In this document: positions 33,244-41,927 of the stretch, in pieces
How the letters are laid out: each line of letters opens with the position of its first letter
Position numbering within the stretch: the stretch's first letter is position 1
Assembly: GCF_001888805.2 (NCBI RefSeq)
Contig: NZ_CP019113.1
Coordinates: 2,480,001 to 2,544,000, forward strand
Direction: 5' to 3'
DNA: 64,000 bases
Source of the DNA: Enterobacter sp. SA187
GTDB taxonomy: Bacteria; Pseudomonadota; Gammaproteobacteria; Enterobacterales; Enterobacteriaceae
Program-made: the position numbers and the translations under genes
The notes under the pieces: model-generated
What the model was told of the DNA's origin: nothing
What the model saw: only the letters and a program-made list of their open reading frames with translations
The model's database searches: none

Positions 33244-33909
33244 GTGAAAAAATATTTGTGGTTAATCATGGCATTGCCGCTGTTAAGCGGCTGCGAGTCG
33301 CAGGCGATGCTGGTCAGCAAAGACGACGCCGCCTTTGCGCCGCCTGACGCGGCGGTAGCGCCGACGCCGGAAGGGCGCGCGGGCGGGGTCTTTCAGGCGG
33401 GCTATAACTGGTCGCTTACCGCGGATCGCCGTGCCTATCGCGTGGGCGATATTCTGACGGTGATCCTCGATGAATCCACCCAGTCCAGCAAACAGGCGAA
33501 AACCAATTTCGACAAGAGCAGCAGTCTGGATATCGCCGCCCCCACGATTTTTGGCAAAACCAAAGACAAACTGGAAAGCTCTGCTGACGCTGACCGCAGC
33601 TTTGATGGCGGGGCCAGCTCACAGCAGCAAAACAGTCTTCACGGCTCGATTACCGTGTCGGTTCATCAGGTTTTGCCAAATGGCGTGATGGAGATCCGCG
33701 GCGAGAAGTGGCTGACCCTTAATCAGGGGGATGAATATATCCGCCTGAGCGGGCTGGTGCGTGCCGACGATGTGCAGAACGACAATACCGTTTCCTCGCA
33801 GCGGATCGGCAATGCGCGTATTTCCTACGCCGGGCGCGGGGCGCTCAGCGACGCCAATGCCGCAGGCTGGCTGACGCGGCTGTTCAACCATCCTCTGTTC
33901 CCGCTGTAA
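33244..33909 (+). CDS. flgH: flagellar L-ring lipoprotein FlgH
   Basis: The 221-residue protein forms the outer-membrane L ring. It starts at GTG, with CAGGAAC upstream, and has a lipoprotein signal with lipobox LLSG-C at about residue 18. The body carries AYRVGDILTVILDESTQSSK and the conserved SLHGSITVSVHQVLPNGVME, LSGLVRADDVQNDNTVSSQR. It lies between flgG and flgI. Confidence 0.96.
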   Translation: MKKYLWLIMALPLLSGCESQAMLVSKDDAAFAPPDAAVAPTPEGRAGGVFQAGYNWSLTADRRAYRVGDILTVILDESTQSSKQAKTNFDKSSSLDIAAPTIFGKTKDKLESSADADRSFDGGASSQQQNSLHGSITVSVHQVLPNGVMEIRGEKWLTLNQGDEYIRLSGLVRADDVQNDNTVSSQRIGNARISYAGRGALSDANAAGWLTRLFNHPLFPL

Positions 33910-33922
33910 CCCGGAGTTGTTT

Positions 33923-35038
33923 ATGAAGTGTTTTACATGTCCACAGGGGCGCTGGCTGCTGCTCATTACCCTGATGCTGACGCTGTTTACCGTCCATGCT
34001 CAGTCGCTGGAGTCGCTGGTGGATATTCAGGGCGTGCGCGGCAACCAGCTCATCGGCTACAGCCTGGTGGTCGGTCTTGACGGCACCGGCGATAAAAATC
34101 AGGTGAAGTTCACCAACCAGACCATCACCAATATGCTGCGTCAGTTCGGCGTGCAGCTGCCATCGAAAATCGATCCGAAGGTGAAAAACGTCGCCGCCGT
34201 GGCGGTGAGCGCCACGCTGCCGCCGATGTACGCCCGCGGACAGAATATTGATGTGACGGTGTCGTCCATTGGCGATGCAAAAAGCCTGCGCGGCGGCACG
34301 CTGCTGCTGACGCAGTTGCACGGCGCGGATGGCGAAGTTTACGCGCTGGCGCAGGGTAACGTGGTGGTCGGCGGCATGAACGCCAGCGGGGCCAGCGGCT
34401 CCAGCGTCACGGTCAACACGCCCACCAGCGGGCGCATCCCTAACGGCGCGTCGGTGGAGCGGGAAATTCCCAGCGACTTCGGCATGAGCAATGCGGTGAT
34501 GCTTAACCTCAAGCGTCCGAGCTTTAAGGATGCCAATAACATTGCGGCGGCCATCAACCGCGCCTTTGGCGGTGGCCTGGCGACGGCGAAAAGTTCCACT
34601 AACGTCGAAGTGATCGCCCCCACCGACGCCGGTGCGCGCGTGGCCTTTATGTCGCAGCTGGAGGATGTGCAGGTGCAGGCGGAGCGGGTACGGGCGAAAG
34701 TGGTGTTTAACGCCCGTACCGGCACGGTGGTGATGGGTGACGGCGTGGCGCTGCATGCGGCGGCGGTGTCTCATGGCAATCTGACGGTGTCGATCTCCGA
34801 AACCACCCGCGTCAGCCAGCCGAACGCCATGTCCCGTGGCCGCACCGTGGCGTCGCCGGACAGCAACGTCAACGTCGATCATGCGCGTCCGCAAATGGTG
34901 GCGCTGCCGGAGTCCACCAGCCTGAAAACCCTGGTCAGCGTGCTGAACGGTCTGGGCGCCTCGCCGGACGATGTGATGTCGATTTTGCAGGCGCTGCATG
35001 AGGCGGGCGCGCTGGATGCCGATCTGGAGGTGATTTAA
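33923..35038 (+). CDS. flgI: flagellar P-ring protein FlgI
   Basis: The 371-residue periplasmic protein forms the P ring. It has a signal peptide ending near VHAQ, then the highly conserved VDIQGVRGNQLIGYSLVVGL, DGTGDKN and FTNQTITNMLRQFGV. The ATG at 33923 follows CCGGAG and is preferred to a TTG six bases earlier. flgJ begins directly at the next base after its stop. Confidence 0.97.
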   Translation: MKCFTCPQGRWLLLITLMLTLFTVHAQSLESLVDIQGVRGNQLIGYSLVVGLDGTGDKNQVKFTNQTITNMLRQFGVQLPSKIDPKVKNVAAVAVSATLPPMYARGQNIDVTVSSIGDAKSLRGGTLLLTQLHGADGEVYALAQGNVVVGGMNASGASGSSVTVNTPTSGRIPNGASVEREIPSDFGMSNAVMLNLKRPSFKDANNIAAAINRAFGGGLATAKSSTNVEVIAPTDAGARVAFMSQLEDVQVQAERVRAKVVFNARTGTVVMGDGVALHAAAVSHGNLTVSISETTRVSQPNAMSRGRTVASPDSNVNVDHARPQMVALPESTSLKTLVSVLNGLGASPDDVMSILQALHEAGALDADLEVI

Positions 35039-35347
35039 ATGGAAAACCTTAACGCCATTACCCACGCCCTGCGCGCCCCTGACAGCCCCGACGCGGCGGC
35101 GGTGCGTGACCATGACATAAAAGAAGCATCAGCCCAGTTTGAAGCGATTTTCATGCGCAGCCTGATGAAAGAGATGCGCAAGGTTAATGCGCTGTTCGAC
35201 TCGAAAGACAACCCGTTTAACAGCGATGCGGTGCGCACCATGCAGGGTTTTTACGACGACGCCCTGTGCGACGAACTGGCTAAACACCAGGGGATCGGCA
35301 TCGCGGAGATGCTGGTAAAGCAGCTGTCTGCACAGCGTCACGATTAA
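35039..35347 (+). CDS. flgJ: rod-cap protein FlgJ, single-domain form without muramidase
   Basis: The 102-residue protein contains only the rod-scaffold domain of FlgJ: EASAQFEAIFMRSLMKEMRK, FNSDAVRTMQGFYDDALCDE and GIGIAEMLVKQLS. The C-terminal peptidoglycan glucosaminidase domain of the longer form (about 310 residues in E. coli FlgJ) is absent, and there is no remnant of it downstream, where a promoter and flgK follow. Another wall hydrolase must act for the rod; the NlpC/P60 peptidase at 8371-9096 is a candidate. Confidence 0.93.
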   Translation: MENLNAITHALRAPDSPDAAAVRDHDIKEASAQFEAIFMRSLMKEMRKVNALFDSKDNPFNSDAVRTMQGFYDDALCDELAKHQGIGIAEMLVKQLSAQRHD

Positions 35348-35349
35348 GG

Positions 35350-35379
35350 TTTAAGAACGGGCGCGGTCCGGTCGCTTTA
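35350..35379 (+). promoter_or_regulatory. putative LafS (sigma-28) promoter of flgKL-lafW
   Basis: TTTAAGAA (35350-35357) is followed by GTCGCTTTA at 35371-35379, the same -10-like word as for lafA. The spacer is 13 bases by this reading, or 12 if the -35 word is shifted by one. flgK starts 51 bases downstream. A small hairpin CGGGC/GCCCG (35403-35407 with 35411-35415) precedes the ribosome site GAGGAG. Confidence 0.6.
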
Positions 35380-35429
35380 GGTAGCAAACGCGAATTTTTA
35401 GCCGGGCCTGGCCCGACGAGGAGTACCAG

Positions 35430-36803
35430 ATGGACATGATAAATATCGGTTACAGCGGGGCATCCGCCGCTCAGGTGCAGCTGAACGTCACGGCGCAGAA
35501 CACCGCCAACGCCATGACGCCGGGCTATACCCGGCAGGTGGCGATGACCAGCACCATTGGCGCAAGCGGCGGCGCGGTAAACAGCGCGGGCAATGGCGTG
35601 CAGGTGGACAGCATCTGCCGCGTGTCGAATCAGTATCTGGTCAATCAGGTCTGGTATGCCGCCAGCGACAACGGCTTTTACAGCACCCAGCAGCAGTACC
35701 TGACGCAGCTGGAAACCGTGTTAAGCGATCCGAACAGCAGCCTGAGCGCCGGATTCGATAACTTTTTTGCCGCGCTTAATGAGGCGTCCGCCAACCCGGA
35801 CGACTCCGCCCTGCGTCAGCAGGTGATCAGCGAAGCGAACGCGCTGGCGCTGCGCTTTAACAATACCTGCGACTACATTCAGTCCCAGAGCGATGAACTG
35901 CTCAGTCAGGAGCAGGCGACCATCGCGCAGATCAACAGCCTGACCTCCGGCATCGCGGGCTATAACCAGCAGATCGCCGAAGCAGAAGCTAATGGCGATA
36001 ACGCCTCCGCGCTCTATGACGCCCGTGACCAGATGGTGCAGCAGTTGAGCGGCCTGGTGGACGTGCAGGTGCAGATAGACGATCGCGGTAATTACAACAT
36101 CTCTCTGCCGAACGGCCAGCCGCTGGTCAGCGGCCAGGACTGCTCGACCATTGCGATGAGCAGCAACGCAGACGGCACACCGTGCATGGAACTGACCTTC
36201 GCCGGGACGACCTACAGCATGACGGAAGACACCGGCGGCTCGCTGGGGGCGCTTTTTACCTACCAGAGCGACGTGCTGGATCCGCTGACCGCCACCATCA
36301 ACAGCATCGCCGAACAGTTTACCAGCGCGGTCAACAGCCAGCTGGCGGCGGGTTACGATCTGAATGGCAATCCCGGCGCGCCGCTGTTTATTTACGATCC
36401 CACCGATCCGGACGGCCCGCTGCTGGTTAACCCGGACATCAGCGAAGACGAACTGGCGTTTTCCAGTTCACCGGATGAATCCGGCAACAGCGACAACTTA
36501 CAGGCGCTGATTAACATCTCCACCGAGCCTATGGAGATTGAGGGTCTCGGCAACGTTACCGTCGGCAACGCCTGCTCGACGCTGATCAGCAATATCGGTA
36601 TTTACAGCCGCCAGAACCAGACGGAGGCGCAGTCTGCCGGCAACGTTTACAACGAAGCGCAGAACCAGCAGATGAGCGTCAGCGGCGTCAGCATGGATGA
36701 GGAGGCCGTTAACCTCATCACCTATACCCAGATTTATCAGGCCAACCTGAAAGTGATTTCTACCGGTGCGGAGATTTTTGATTCCGTACTTGAGATGTTC
36801 TGA
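35430..36803 (+). CDS. flgK: hook-filament junction protein FlgK
   Basis: The 457-residue protein is hook-associated protein 1. The N-terminal motif AAQVQLNVTAQNTANAMTPG with YTRQVAMTSTIG, and the C-terminal MDEEAVNLITYTQIYQANLK with VISTGAEIFDSVLEMF, are diagnostic. It is shorter than the E. coli primary FlgK (about 547 residues), with the difference in the variable middle region. Ribosome site GAGGAG is good. Confidence 0.96.
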   Translation: MDMINIGYSGASAAQVQLNVTAQNTANAMTPGYTRQVAMTSTIGASGGAVNSAGNGVQVDSICRVSNQYLVNQVWYAASDNGFYSTQQQYLTQLETVLSDPNSSLSAGFDNFFAALNEASANPDDSALRQQVISEANALALRFNNTCDYIQSQSDELLSQEQATIAQINSLTSGIAGYNQQIAEAEANGDNASALYDARDQMVQQLSGLVDVQVQIDDRGNYNISLPNGQPLVSGQDCSTIAMSSNADGTPCMELTFAGTTYSMTEDTGGSLGALFTYQSDVLDPLTATINSIAEQFTSAVNSQLAAGYDLNGNPGAPLFIYDPTDPDGPLLVNPDISEDELAFSSSPDESGNSDNLQALINISTEPMEIEGLGNVTVGNACSTLISNIGIYSRQNQTEAQSAGNVYNEAQNQQMSVSGVSMDEEAVNLITYTQIYQANLKVISTGAEIFDSVLEMF

Positions 36804-36823
36804 GCAACCGGAAACGACAGACT

Positions 36824-37747
36824 ATGCGCGTAAGCACTCAACAATCCTACAGCACCATGACCACCCGCTTCACTAACCTGTCGGCGCAGCTGGAGCATGT
36901 GGTGACGCAGATGGCCACCGGGCAACGCATTATATTGCCGTCAGATGACCCCATTGCCGCAGCAAGGATCACCCAGCTCGATCGCCAGCAGGCGGCCATC
37001 GAACAGTATCAGAGCAATATCAACAGCGTCTCAGCCAGTATGAGCCAGCAGGAGAGCGTGCTGGACGGCGTCAACAACAGCCTGCTGGCGATCCGCGATG
37101 ACTTGCTGGCAGCGGCCAACGGCACCAATACCGCCGAATCCCTGGCGGGTTACGGCCAGGAGATCCAGTCGCTGACCGAATCTATGGTGGCGGCGCTCAA
37201 CTATCAGGATGAAGACGGTCACTATATTTTTGGCGGCACGGTGAACGACACCCCGCCCATCACCTATGACGATACCGATGGCGACGGGGAAGGGGATGAA
37301 TACGTCTATCACGGCAATATGAATCACCGCACCGCCACCGTCTCGAACGGCGTGGTGATGGACACTAACGTCTCGGTGGGGGAGATTTTTGGTCAGGGGC
37401 TGGCGCTTTTCAACACCCTTGATGACCTCGCGAAGGAGATGCAGGATCCCACGGTCGATCCCGTGGCGATGCAGGATGATATTTCCCATGCTATCAACGT
37501 GATTGATGAAAGCGCCGACTCGCTGAACACCGCCATCGCCAGCCTCGGCGAGCGGCAGAACACTATGAGTATGCTGAGCGACGCCCAGACCGGCATTTCC
37601 GATGCCAATGCCGATTTGATTGGTCAGCTTGGCGATCTGGATTACGGCCCGGCCAGCATCACCTTTACCGGACTGGAAATGGCCATGGAAGCCACCATGA
37701 AGACTTACTCGAAAGTGAGTGAGCTGAACCTTTTTAGCGTTATTTAA
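36824..37747 (+). CDS. flgL: hook-filament junction protein FlgL
   Basis: The 307-residue protein is hook-associated protein 3. It starts with the typical MRVSTQQSYSTMTTRFTNLS and has IILPSDDPIAAARITQLDRQ, then a flagellin-like coiled core and the C-terminal LEMAMEATMKTYSKVSELNL. It follows flgK by 20 bases. Confidence 0.96.
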   Translation: MRVSTQQSYSTMTTRFTNLSAQLEHVVTQMATGQRIILPSDDPIAAARITQLDRQQAAIEQYQSNINSVSASMSQQESVLDGVNNSLLAIRDDLLAAANGTNTAESLAGYGQEIQSLTESMVAALNYQDEDGHYIFGGTVNDTPPITYDDTDGDGEGDEYVYHGNMNHRTATVSNGVVMDTNVSVGEIFGQGLALFNTLDDLAKEMQDPTVDPVAMQDDISHAINVIDESADSLNTAIASLGERQNTMSMLSDAQTGISDANADLIGQLGDLDYGPASITFTGLEMAMEATMKTYSKVSELNLFSVI

Positions 37748-37770
37748 CGACTTCCACGCCCAGGATCATC

Positions 37771-38730
37771 ATGCAGGTTGGTTTACAAACTTCAACGCAT
37801 ACCCGTACCGGCGGACTGACGTCTGCCGTTCGTCAGCCGGGCGTCGTGCGCACCGCGCCCGTCAGCGATAAAGCGCCGTCTGGCGACTACCCGGCGTCGC
37901 CGCTCATCGCCACCCGTCCGCAGCGCTACAGCGTACAGCTTAACGATCAGCTCACCACGTTACAGCAGGCGGATCACTGGCTGGGGCAACTGGAGCGCGC
38001 GCTGGTGGATTATCGCCACGGCGGGCAGCGGGATCCGGCGACCGTGCAGTCGCTGCTCGACGGTCGTCTGGCGCTGACCGGCGGCGCGGTGGACCGGGAA
38101 CTGCAACCGGTGCTACAGGGGCAGGCGCAGGTGCGCTTTCATGCGCCGCAGCTGAGCCAGGCGCTGGCGGCGGATGGCCCGCAGAAACTGCTGTTCAGCG
38201 TACAGCACGGGCGGAAAACCCTGCTGTCCGGGCTAAATATTAACGGCGACGGCGATGCCGGGCAGCGGGCGACGAAAATCAGCACCGCATTACGCCGCGT
38301 CGGCGTGCAGCCCCTGAAAGGACAGGAGGGCTTTACTGCCAGTGAGCAGCACTGGGCGCAGCTGCAAAACAGCTTCGCCGTGCAGCGGGAAGGGGCGGGG
38401 CAGAAAATCGCCATTGCGGTGGCGGCGCATCCGGCGCAGACGGAAACCCTTGCCGCCGCGCTCCCCAGCGGGCAGCAGGCGCAGCGCGTGGTGCAGGAGA
38501 CGCTCAGTCAGGTAAGCGCACAGCGTCAGCAGCTGGCGCTCCAGCAGGAGAAAGTCCGCCAGCGTATTGATGATATGTCGCGTTTTGCGCAGTCGCAGAG
38601 TGCGGTGGAGGCCTCCGCGCGGCTGGCGGGAACCCTGGATGCGGCCAGCCATAATTATGAGGTGCTGGCGCAGGCGATTAACGGCCAGGCGAATCTGTCG
38701 AAGCTGACGGTGCGCAGCCTGCTGGATTAA
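37771..38730 (+). CDS. lafW: LafW, putative lateral hook-associated protein
   Basis: The 319-residue protein lies directly after flgL, as lafW does in Flag-2 clusters. It has a polar N-terminal part without a signal peptide and a long C-terminal helix rich in Gln and Arg (LSQVSAQRQQLALQQEKVRQ and onward). In this respect it resembles axial or export-associated proteins. Its exact role is not known to me. Its stop overlaps the stop of the convergent gene by four bases. Confidence 0.7.
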   Translation: MQVGLQTSTHTRTGGLTSAVRQPGVVRTAPVSDKAPSGDYPASPLIATRPQRYSVQLNDQLTTLQQADHWLGQLERALVDYRHGGQRDPATVQSLLDGRLALTGGAVDRELQPVLQGQAQVRFHAPQLSQALAADGPQKLLFSVQHGRKTLLSGLNINGDGDAGQRATKISTALRRVGVQPLKGQEGFTASEQHWAQLQNSFAVQREGAGQKIAIAVAAHPAQTETLAAALPSGQQAQRVVQETLSQVSAQRQQLALQQEKVRQRIDDMSRFAQSQSAVEASARLAGTLDAASHNYEVLAQAINGQANLSKLTVRSLLD

Positions 38731-39200
38731 CGTTTCGGGCAGGGCTGCCCGTCAGGTTGCAGCAGGCCTTTTTCGGTGATCAACATGGTGGCGCTGTCCT
38801 GATTAAACAGCAGCTGGCGAGCGTCGCCCAGCGGCACGCTCACACTTTGCAGATCGTTATCATTGATAAAGCCCAGCACCGGGAACAGCGTGGCGTCCGT
38901 GCCGGTGACATGAGCATTCTGCAGACGTAAAAACGATTCGCCGCTCTGCTCGCCGCCGGGGGCGGTACAGGCGATCAGCTGCATCTGCAGGGCAAAAGCC
39001 TCATCCCCTGGCCGGGTCAGGACCAGGCGCGCTCCCCGCTCCGCGGGGGCGGTGGTCAGGTTATAAACCGCGTGTTCAGCCGTTGCCAGATCGTAAATCC
39101 CGACCTGGGTGCGGGCAATAACGGGCGCGGCCTGAAGGCTACCGGCGAGACCGGCGAGCAGCAGACCCGCGATAACATTACGAACAGGCAGGCATTTCAT
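38727..39200 (-). CDS. secreted protein coupled to lafZ, function unknown
   Basis: The 157-residue protein has a signal peptide (about residues 1-24, cut after LQA) and no further membrane segment, so it should be periplasmic. Two cysteines (in LIACTAPGG and in the last residues QPCPKR) could form a disulfide. It overlaps the 3' end of lafZ by 23 bases. This arrangement (membrane-bound transcription factor followed by a small periplasmic partner) is like toxR-toxS, although I see no sequence similarity to ToxS. Partnership with LafZ is inference. Confidence 0.72.
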   Translation of the reverse strand: MKCLPVRNVIAGLLLAGLAGSLQAAPVIARTQVGIYDLATAEHAVYNLTTAPAERGARLVLTRPGDEAFALQMQLIACTAPGGEQSGESFLRLQNAHVTGTDATLFPVLGFINDNDLQSVSVPLGDARQLLFNQDSATMLITEKGLLQPDGQPCPKR

Positions 39201-40050
39201 TAAGCGTGCGCTCCGTTTCCTTGTGAATTAATTGACCCAGTTTTTTAACATCCTGTTGCCAGCTGCGAATTTCCATTAACAACTGATATTCTTTACCGCA
39301 CTGATTTTGCACCAGCAGGATCACCGACATTTTTTGTACCGCCCCGTAATAATAAATCGTCAGCGTTGCCTTATGCGCCGTAAGCAGCATATTGATGCCT
39401 TCCAGCGACTCCGCAATATGCGACGACAATACCGCGCCTGATGTATTCACCCCCGTGCGGTGCAGTCGAAATAATTTAATTTTGTCATTTTGCGGCGACA
39501 GCTCTTCTTTAATCGACAGACGGGAAGTGGCAAGCGGCGCAGAATTCTGCCCCCCGGGATAAATCAGCCAGATAAGCCCGCAGCCAAGCAGCAGCAACAG
39601 CGCCGCCAGGGCGATCAGGCGGGGTTTATTGCGCGGCGCAGGCGCGCTGGCGGGCGGGGCATCCGTCACGTCGGCAACCGGTTCAGGATTGGGCTGAGTC
39701 AGGGGCTGGGGCGCAGGGAGCGGCTCATCCGGTAACAGGACGATAAAGTCTTTGTTCAGCAGATAGCCTTTTTTCGGGATGGTTTTGATGATCTCCTGTA
39801 CCCGGCCATCGTCCCCCAGCGCCACCCGCAGAGCATAGACAGCGGTCAGCAGGCTGTTATTTCCGACGACGCGGTTTTTCCATACCTCGCTCATCAGAAA
39901 ATCACGCGACACCACCTCCCCGGCATGATTAACCAGCGTTTCGAGCATAATAAAATGGAATTCGCCGAGGCGGCGGATCTCCCCCGTTTCCCGGTGTACC
40001 AGACCGTTTAACGACGGTTCAACTTTCCAGTTATTAACAATGATCTGCAT
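39178..40050 (-). CDS. lafZ: LafZ, membrane-bound ToxR/CadC-type transcription regulator
   Basis: The 290-residue protein has an N-terminal OmpR-type winged helix (about 1-105, with NHAGEVVSRDFLMSEVWKNR and IIKTIPKKGYLL), a proline-rich linker (108-143), one transmembrane helix (about 144-164) and a periplasmic domain of about 125 residues with two cysteines (C251 and C289). This is the ToxR/CadC layout: DNA binding in the cytoplasm, sensing in the periplasm. It is placed at the right end of the flagellar cluster, as in Flag-2 loci, and is a candidate surface- or pH-sensing switch. Its targets are not visible from the sequence. Confidence 0.85.
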   Translation of the reverse strand: MQIIVNNWKVEPSLNGLVHRETGEIRRLGEFHFIMLETLVNHAGEVVSRDFLMSEVWKNRVVGNNSLLTAVYALRVALGDDGRVQEIIKTIPKKGYLLNKDFIVLLPDEPLPAPQPLTQPNPEPVADVTDAPPASAPAPRNKPRLIALAALLLLLGCGLIWLIYPGGQNSAPLATSRLSIKEELSPQNDKIKLFRLHRTGVNTSGAVLSSHIAESLEGINMLLTAHKATLTIYYYGAVQKMSVILLVQNQCGKEYQLLMEIRSWQQDVKKLGQLIHKETERTLNEMPACS

Positions 40051-40324
40051 AGTAATCTGTTAATAAATTGGTGAGTAATAATTTATTTTTCACAACGTAA
40101 GATTCCACTTAGCCGCAGGGAGGGTAAATGTATCGGATGATTATCACCCCATCAATCTAAGAATAGTCTTAACTCATAAATTAATAATTAATTAATTTCT
40201 AAGCTAACGGATTGATAAAGCTTGCCGTCAGCGCCTGGGGGTATTAACGTCGCTGGTAATTGTAGACGATCGGCCCGCAAAGGCCGTCGCGACTGGCAAG
40301 TTTGATTAATGTAATGAGGTCATC
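40051..40324. promoter_or_regulatory. AT-rich divergent region between lafZ and acuI-like gene
   Basis: This stretch is markedly AT-rich between 40051 and 40215 and holds the upstream regions of two divergent genes. Near 40270-40292 there is a small CGGCC/GGCCG inverted repeat. I cannot assign a specific promoter. Confidence 0.35.
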
Positions 40325-41305
40325 ATGTTTAAAGCCATTCAGATCGATAAAGCGGAAGGACAGTATTCGGCATCCCTGGTGGAGCTGGACGAGCAGGCGT
40401 TGCCGGACGGGGACGTCACCGTCGCGGTGGAATACTCCTCCATTAACTATAAAGATGCGCTGGCTATTACCGGTCGCGGCCCGATTGTGCGCCAGTTCCC
40501 TATGGTGCCGGGTATTGATTTCGCCGGTACCGTAATCGCCAGCGACAGCGCGGCGTTTGCCGTGGGCGACCGCGTGCTGCTGACCGGCTGGGGCGTGGGC
40601 GAGCGTCACTGGGGCGGACTGGCAGGCAAGGCGCGGGTCAAAAGCGAATGGCTGACGAAAATGCCGTCCGGCGCGGATGCAAAACAGGTGATGGCTATCG
40701 GTACGGCGGGCTTTACCGCCATGCTGTGCGTGCAGGCGGTACTGGATCACGGCGTGAAGCCGGAAGACGGCCCGGTGCTGGTGACCGGCGCGGGCGGCGG
40801 CGTGGGCAGCTGCGCGGTGATCATTCTGTCTGCCATGGGCTATCAGGTGGTGGCGTCGACCGGGCGTCCGCAGGAAGCCGGATGGATGCGCGAACAGCTG
40901 GGGGCCAGCGACATTATTAACCGTGATGAGCTGAGCGCGCCGGGTAAACCCCTGCAGAAAGAGCGCTGGGCGGCGGCGATTGATACCGTCGGCAGCCATA
41001 CGCTGAGCAACGTCTGCGCCAGCGTCCGTTATGACGGCATAGTCGCGGCGTGCGGCATGGCGCAGGGCATGGATCTCCCGGCGACAGTGGCGCCTTTCAT
41101 CCTGCGCGGCGTCACGCTGCGCGGTATCGACAGCGTGATGGTGAGCAGCGAAAAACGTCCGGCGATCTGGGAGAAAGCCTGTCAGTATTTAACGCCTGCG
41201 GCGCTGGAAAAACTGAGCGCTACTTATCCGCTGAGCGATGCCATTGACGTGGCGGAAAAACTGCTGAACGGGCAGATCCGTGGCCGTGCGGTGATTGAGA
41301 TTTAA
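40325..41305 (+). CDS. AcuI/YhdH-type NADPH-dependent acryloyl-CoA reductase family protein
   Basis: The 326-residue protein belongs to the quinone oxidoreductase-like branch of the medium-chain dehydrogenases and resembles E. coli AcuI (YhdH), an NADPH-dependent acryloyl-CoA reductase. Shared stretches include SSINYKDALAITGRGPIVRQ, FPMVPGIDFAGTV, LLTGWGVGERHWGGLA and IGTAGFTAMLC. The nucleotide-binding motif is VTGAGGGVGSCAV. In E. coli acuI is elsewhere on the chromosome, so this may be a second copy. It lies between the flagellar cluster and fur, where chiQ would be expected. Role in relation to flagella is unknown. Confidence 0.85.
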   Translation: MFKAIQIDKAEGQYSASLVELDEQALPDGDVTVAVEYSSINYKDALAITGRGPIVRQFPMVPGIDFAGTVIASDSAAFAVGDRVLLTGWGVGERHWGGLAGKARVKSEWLTKMPSGADAKQVMAIGTAGFTAMLCVQAVLDHGVKPEDGPVLVTGAGGGVGSCAVIILSAMGYQVVASTGRPQEAGWMREQLGASDIINRDELSAPGKPLQKERWAAAIDTVGSHTLSNVCASVRYDGIVAACGMAQGMDLPATVAPFILRGVTLRGIDSVMVSSEKRPAIWEKACQYLTPAALEKLSATYPLSDAIDVAEKLLNGQIRGRAVIEI

Positions 41306-41316
41306 TTCTGGCGGGG

Positions 41317-41388
41317 TTGCCGGGTGGCGCTGACGCTTACCCGGCCTACAATATAACGTAGGCCCGGCAAGCTTGCGCCGCCGGGCAA
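41317..41388. repeat. paired REP sequences (BIME) between acuI-like gene and fur
   Basis: Two inverted REP units face each other: TTGCCGGGTGGCG… up to CCCGGCCTAC (41317-41349) and GTAGGCCCGGCAAG… up to CCGCCGGGCAA (41358-41388). They lie between convergent genes and probably serve as a bidirectional transcription end and mRNA stabiliser. Confidence 0.9.
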
Positions 41389-41400
41389 TTTGCAGCAACG

Positions 41401-41850
41401 TTATTTGCGAATATCGTGCGCGGTGTCGTTTTCGCGGCAATCGCCTTCGGCGCAGTGGCCGTAGAGGTAAAGGCTGTGGTTGGTCAGGCGGATCCCGTGC
41501 TGAGCGGCGATTTCACGCTGACGTAATTCAATGGAGTCATCGCTGAACTCAATAACCTTGCCGCAGTCGAGGCAGATCAGGTGATCGTGGTGATGCTGCT
41601 GCGTCAGTTCAAAAACAGATTTACCGCCTTCGAAATTATGACGGGTCACAATACCGGCGTCATCGAACTGGTTAAGTACACGGTAGACCGTCGCCAGGCC
41701 AATCTCTTCGCCCATGTCGATCAGTCGTTTGTATAAATCTTCCGCACTGACATGGTGGTTGTCAGGTCCCTGGAGTACCTCAAGGATCTTTAACCGAGGA
41801 AGCGTGACTTTCAGGCCAGCCTTCTTTAGTGCGGTGTTATTGTCAGTCAT
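41401..41850 (-). CDS. fur: ferric uptake regulator Fur
   Basis: The 149-residue iron-sensing repressor is nearly identical to E. coli Fur from MTDNNTALKKAGLKVTLPRL onward. The winged-helix domain is followed by the metal-binding region HHHDH with ICLDCG and a second cysteine pair (GHCAEGDC). Only the last few residues differ from E. coli. It is downstream of fldA on the same strand. Confidence 0.99.
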   Translation of the reverse strand: MTDNNTALKKAGLKVTLPRLKILEVLQGPDNHHVSAEDLYKRLIDMGEEIGLATVYRVLNQFDDAGIVTRHNFEGGKSVFELTQQHHHDHLICLDCGKVIEFSDDSIELRQREIAAQHGIRLTNHSLYLYGHCAEGDCRENDTAHDIRK

Positions 41851-41927
41851 GCGGAATCTGTCCTGTAGCTAAACGATTCACTTCCAAATGGAAGTTAATG
41901 AGAATGACGTTGAGTTAATGCGTCTCA

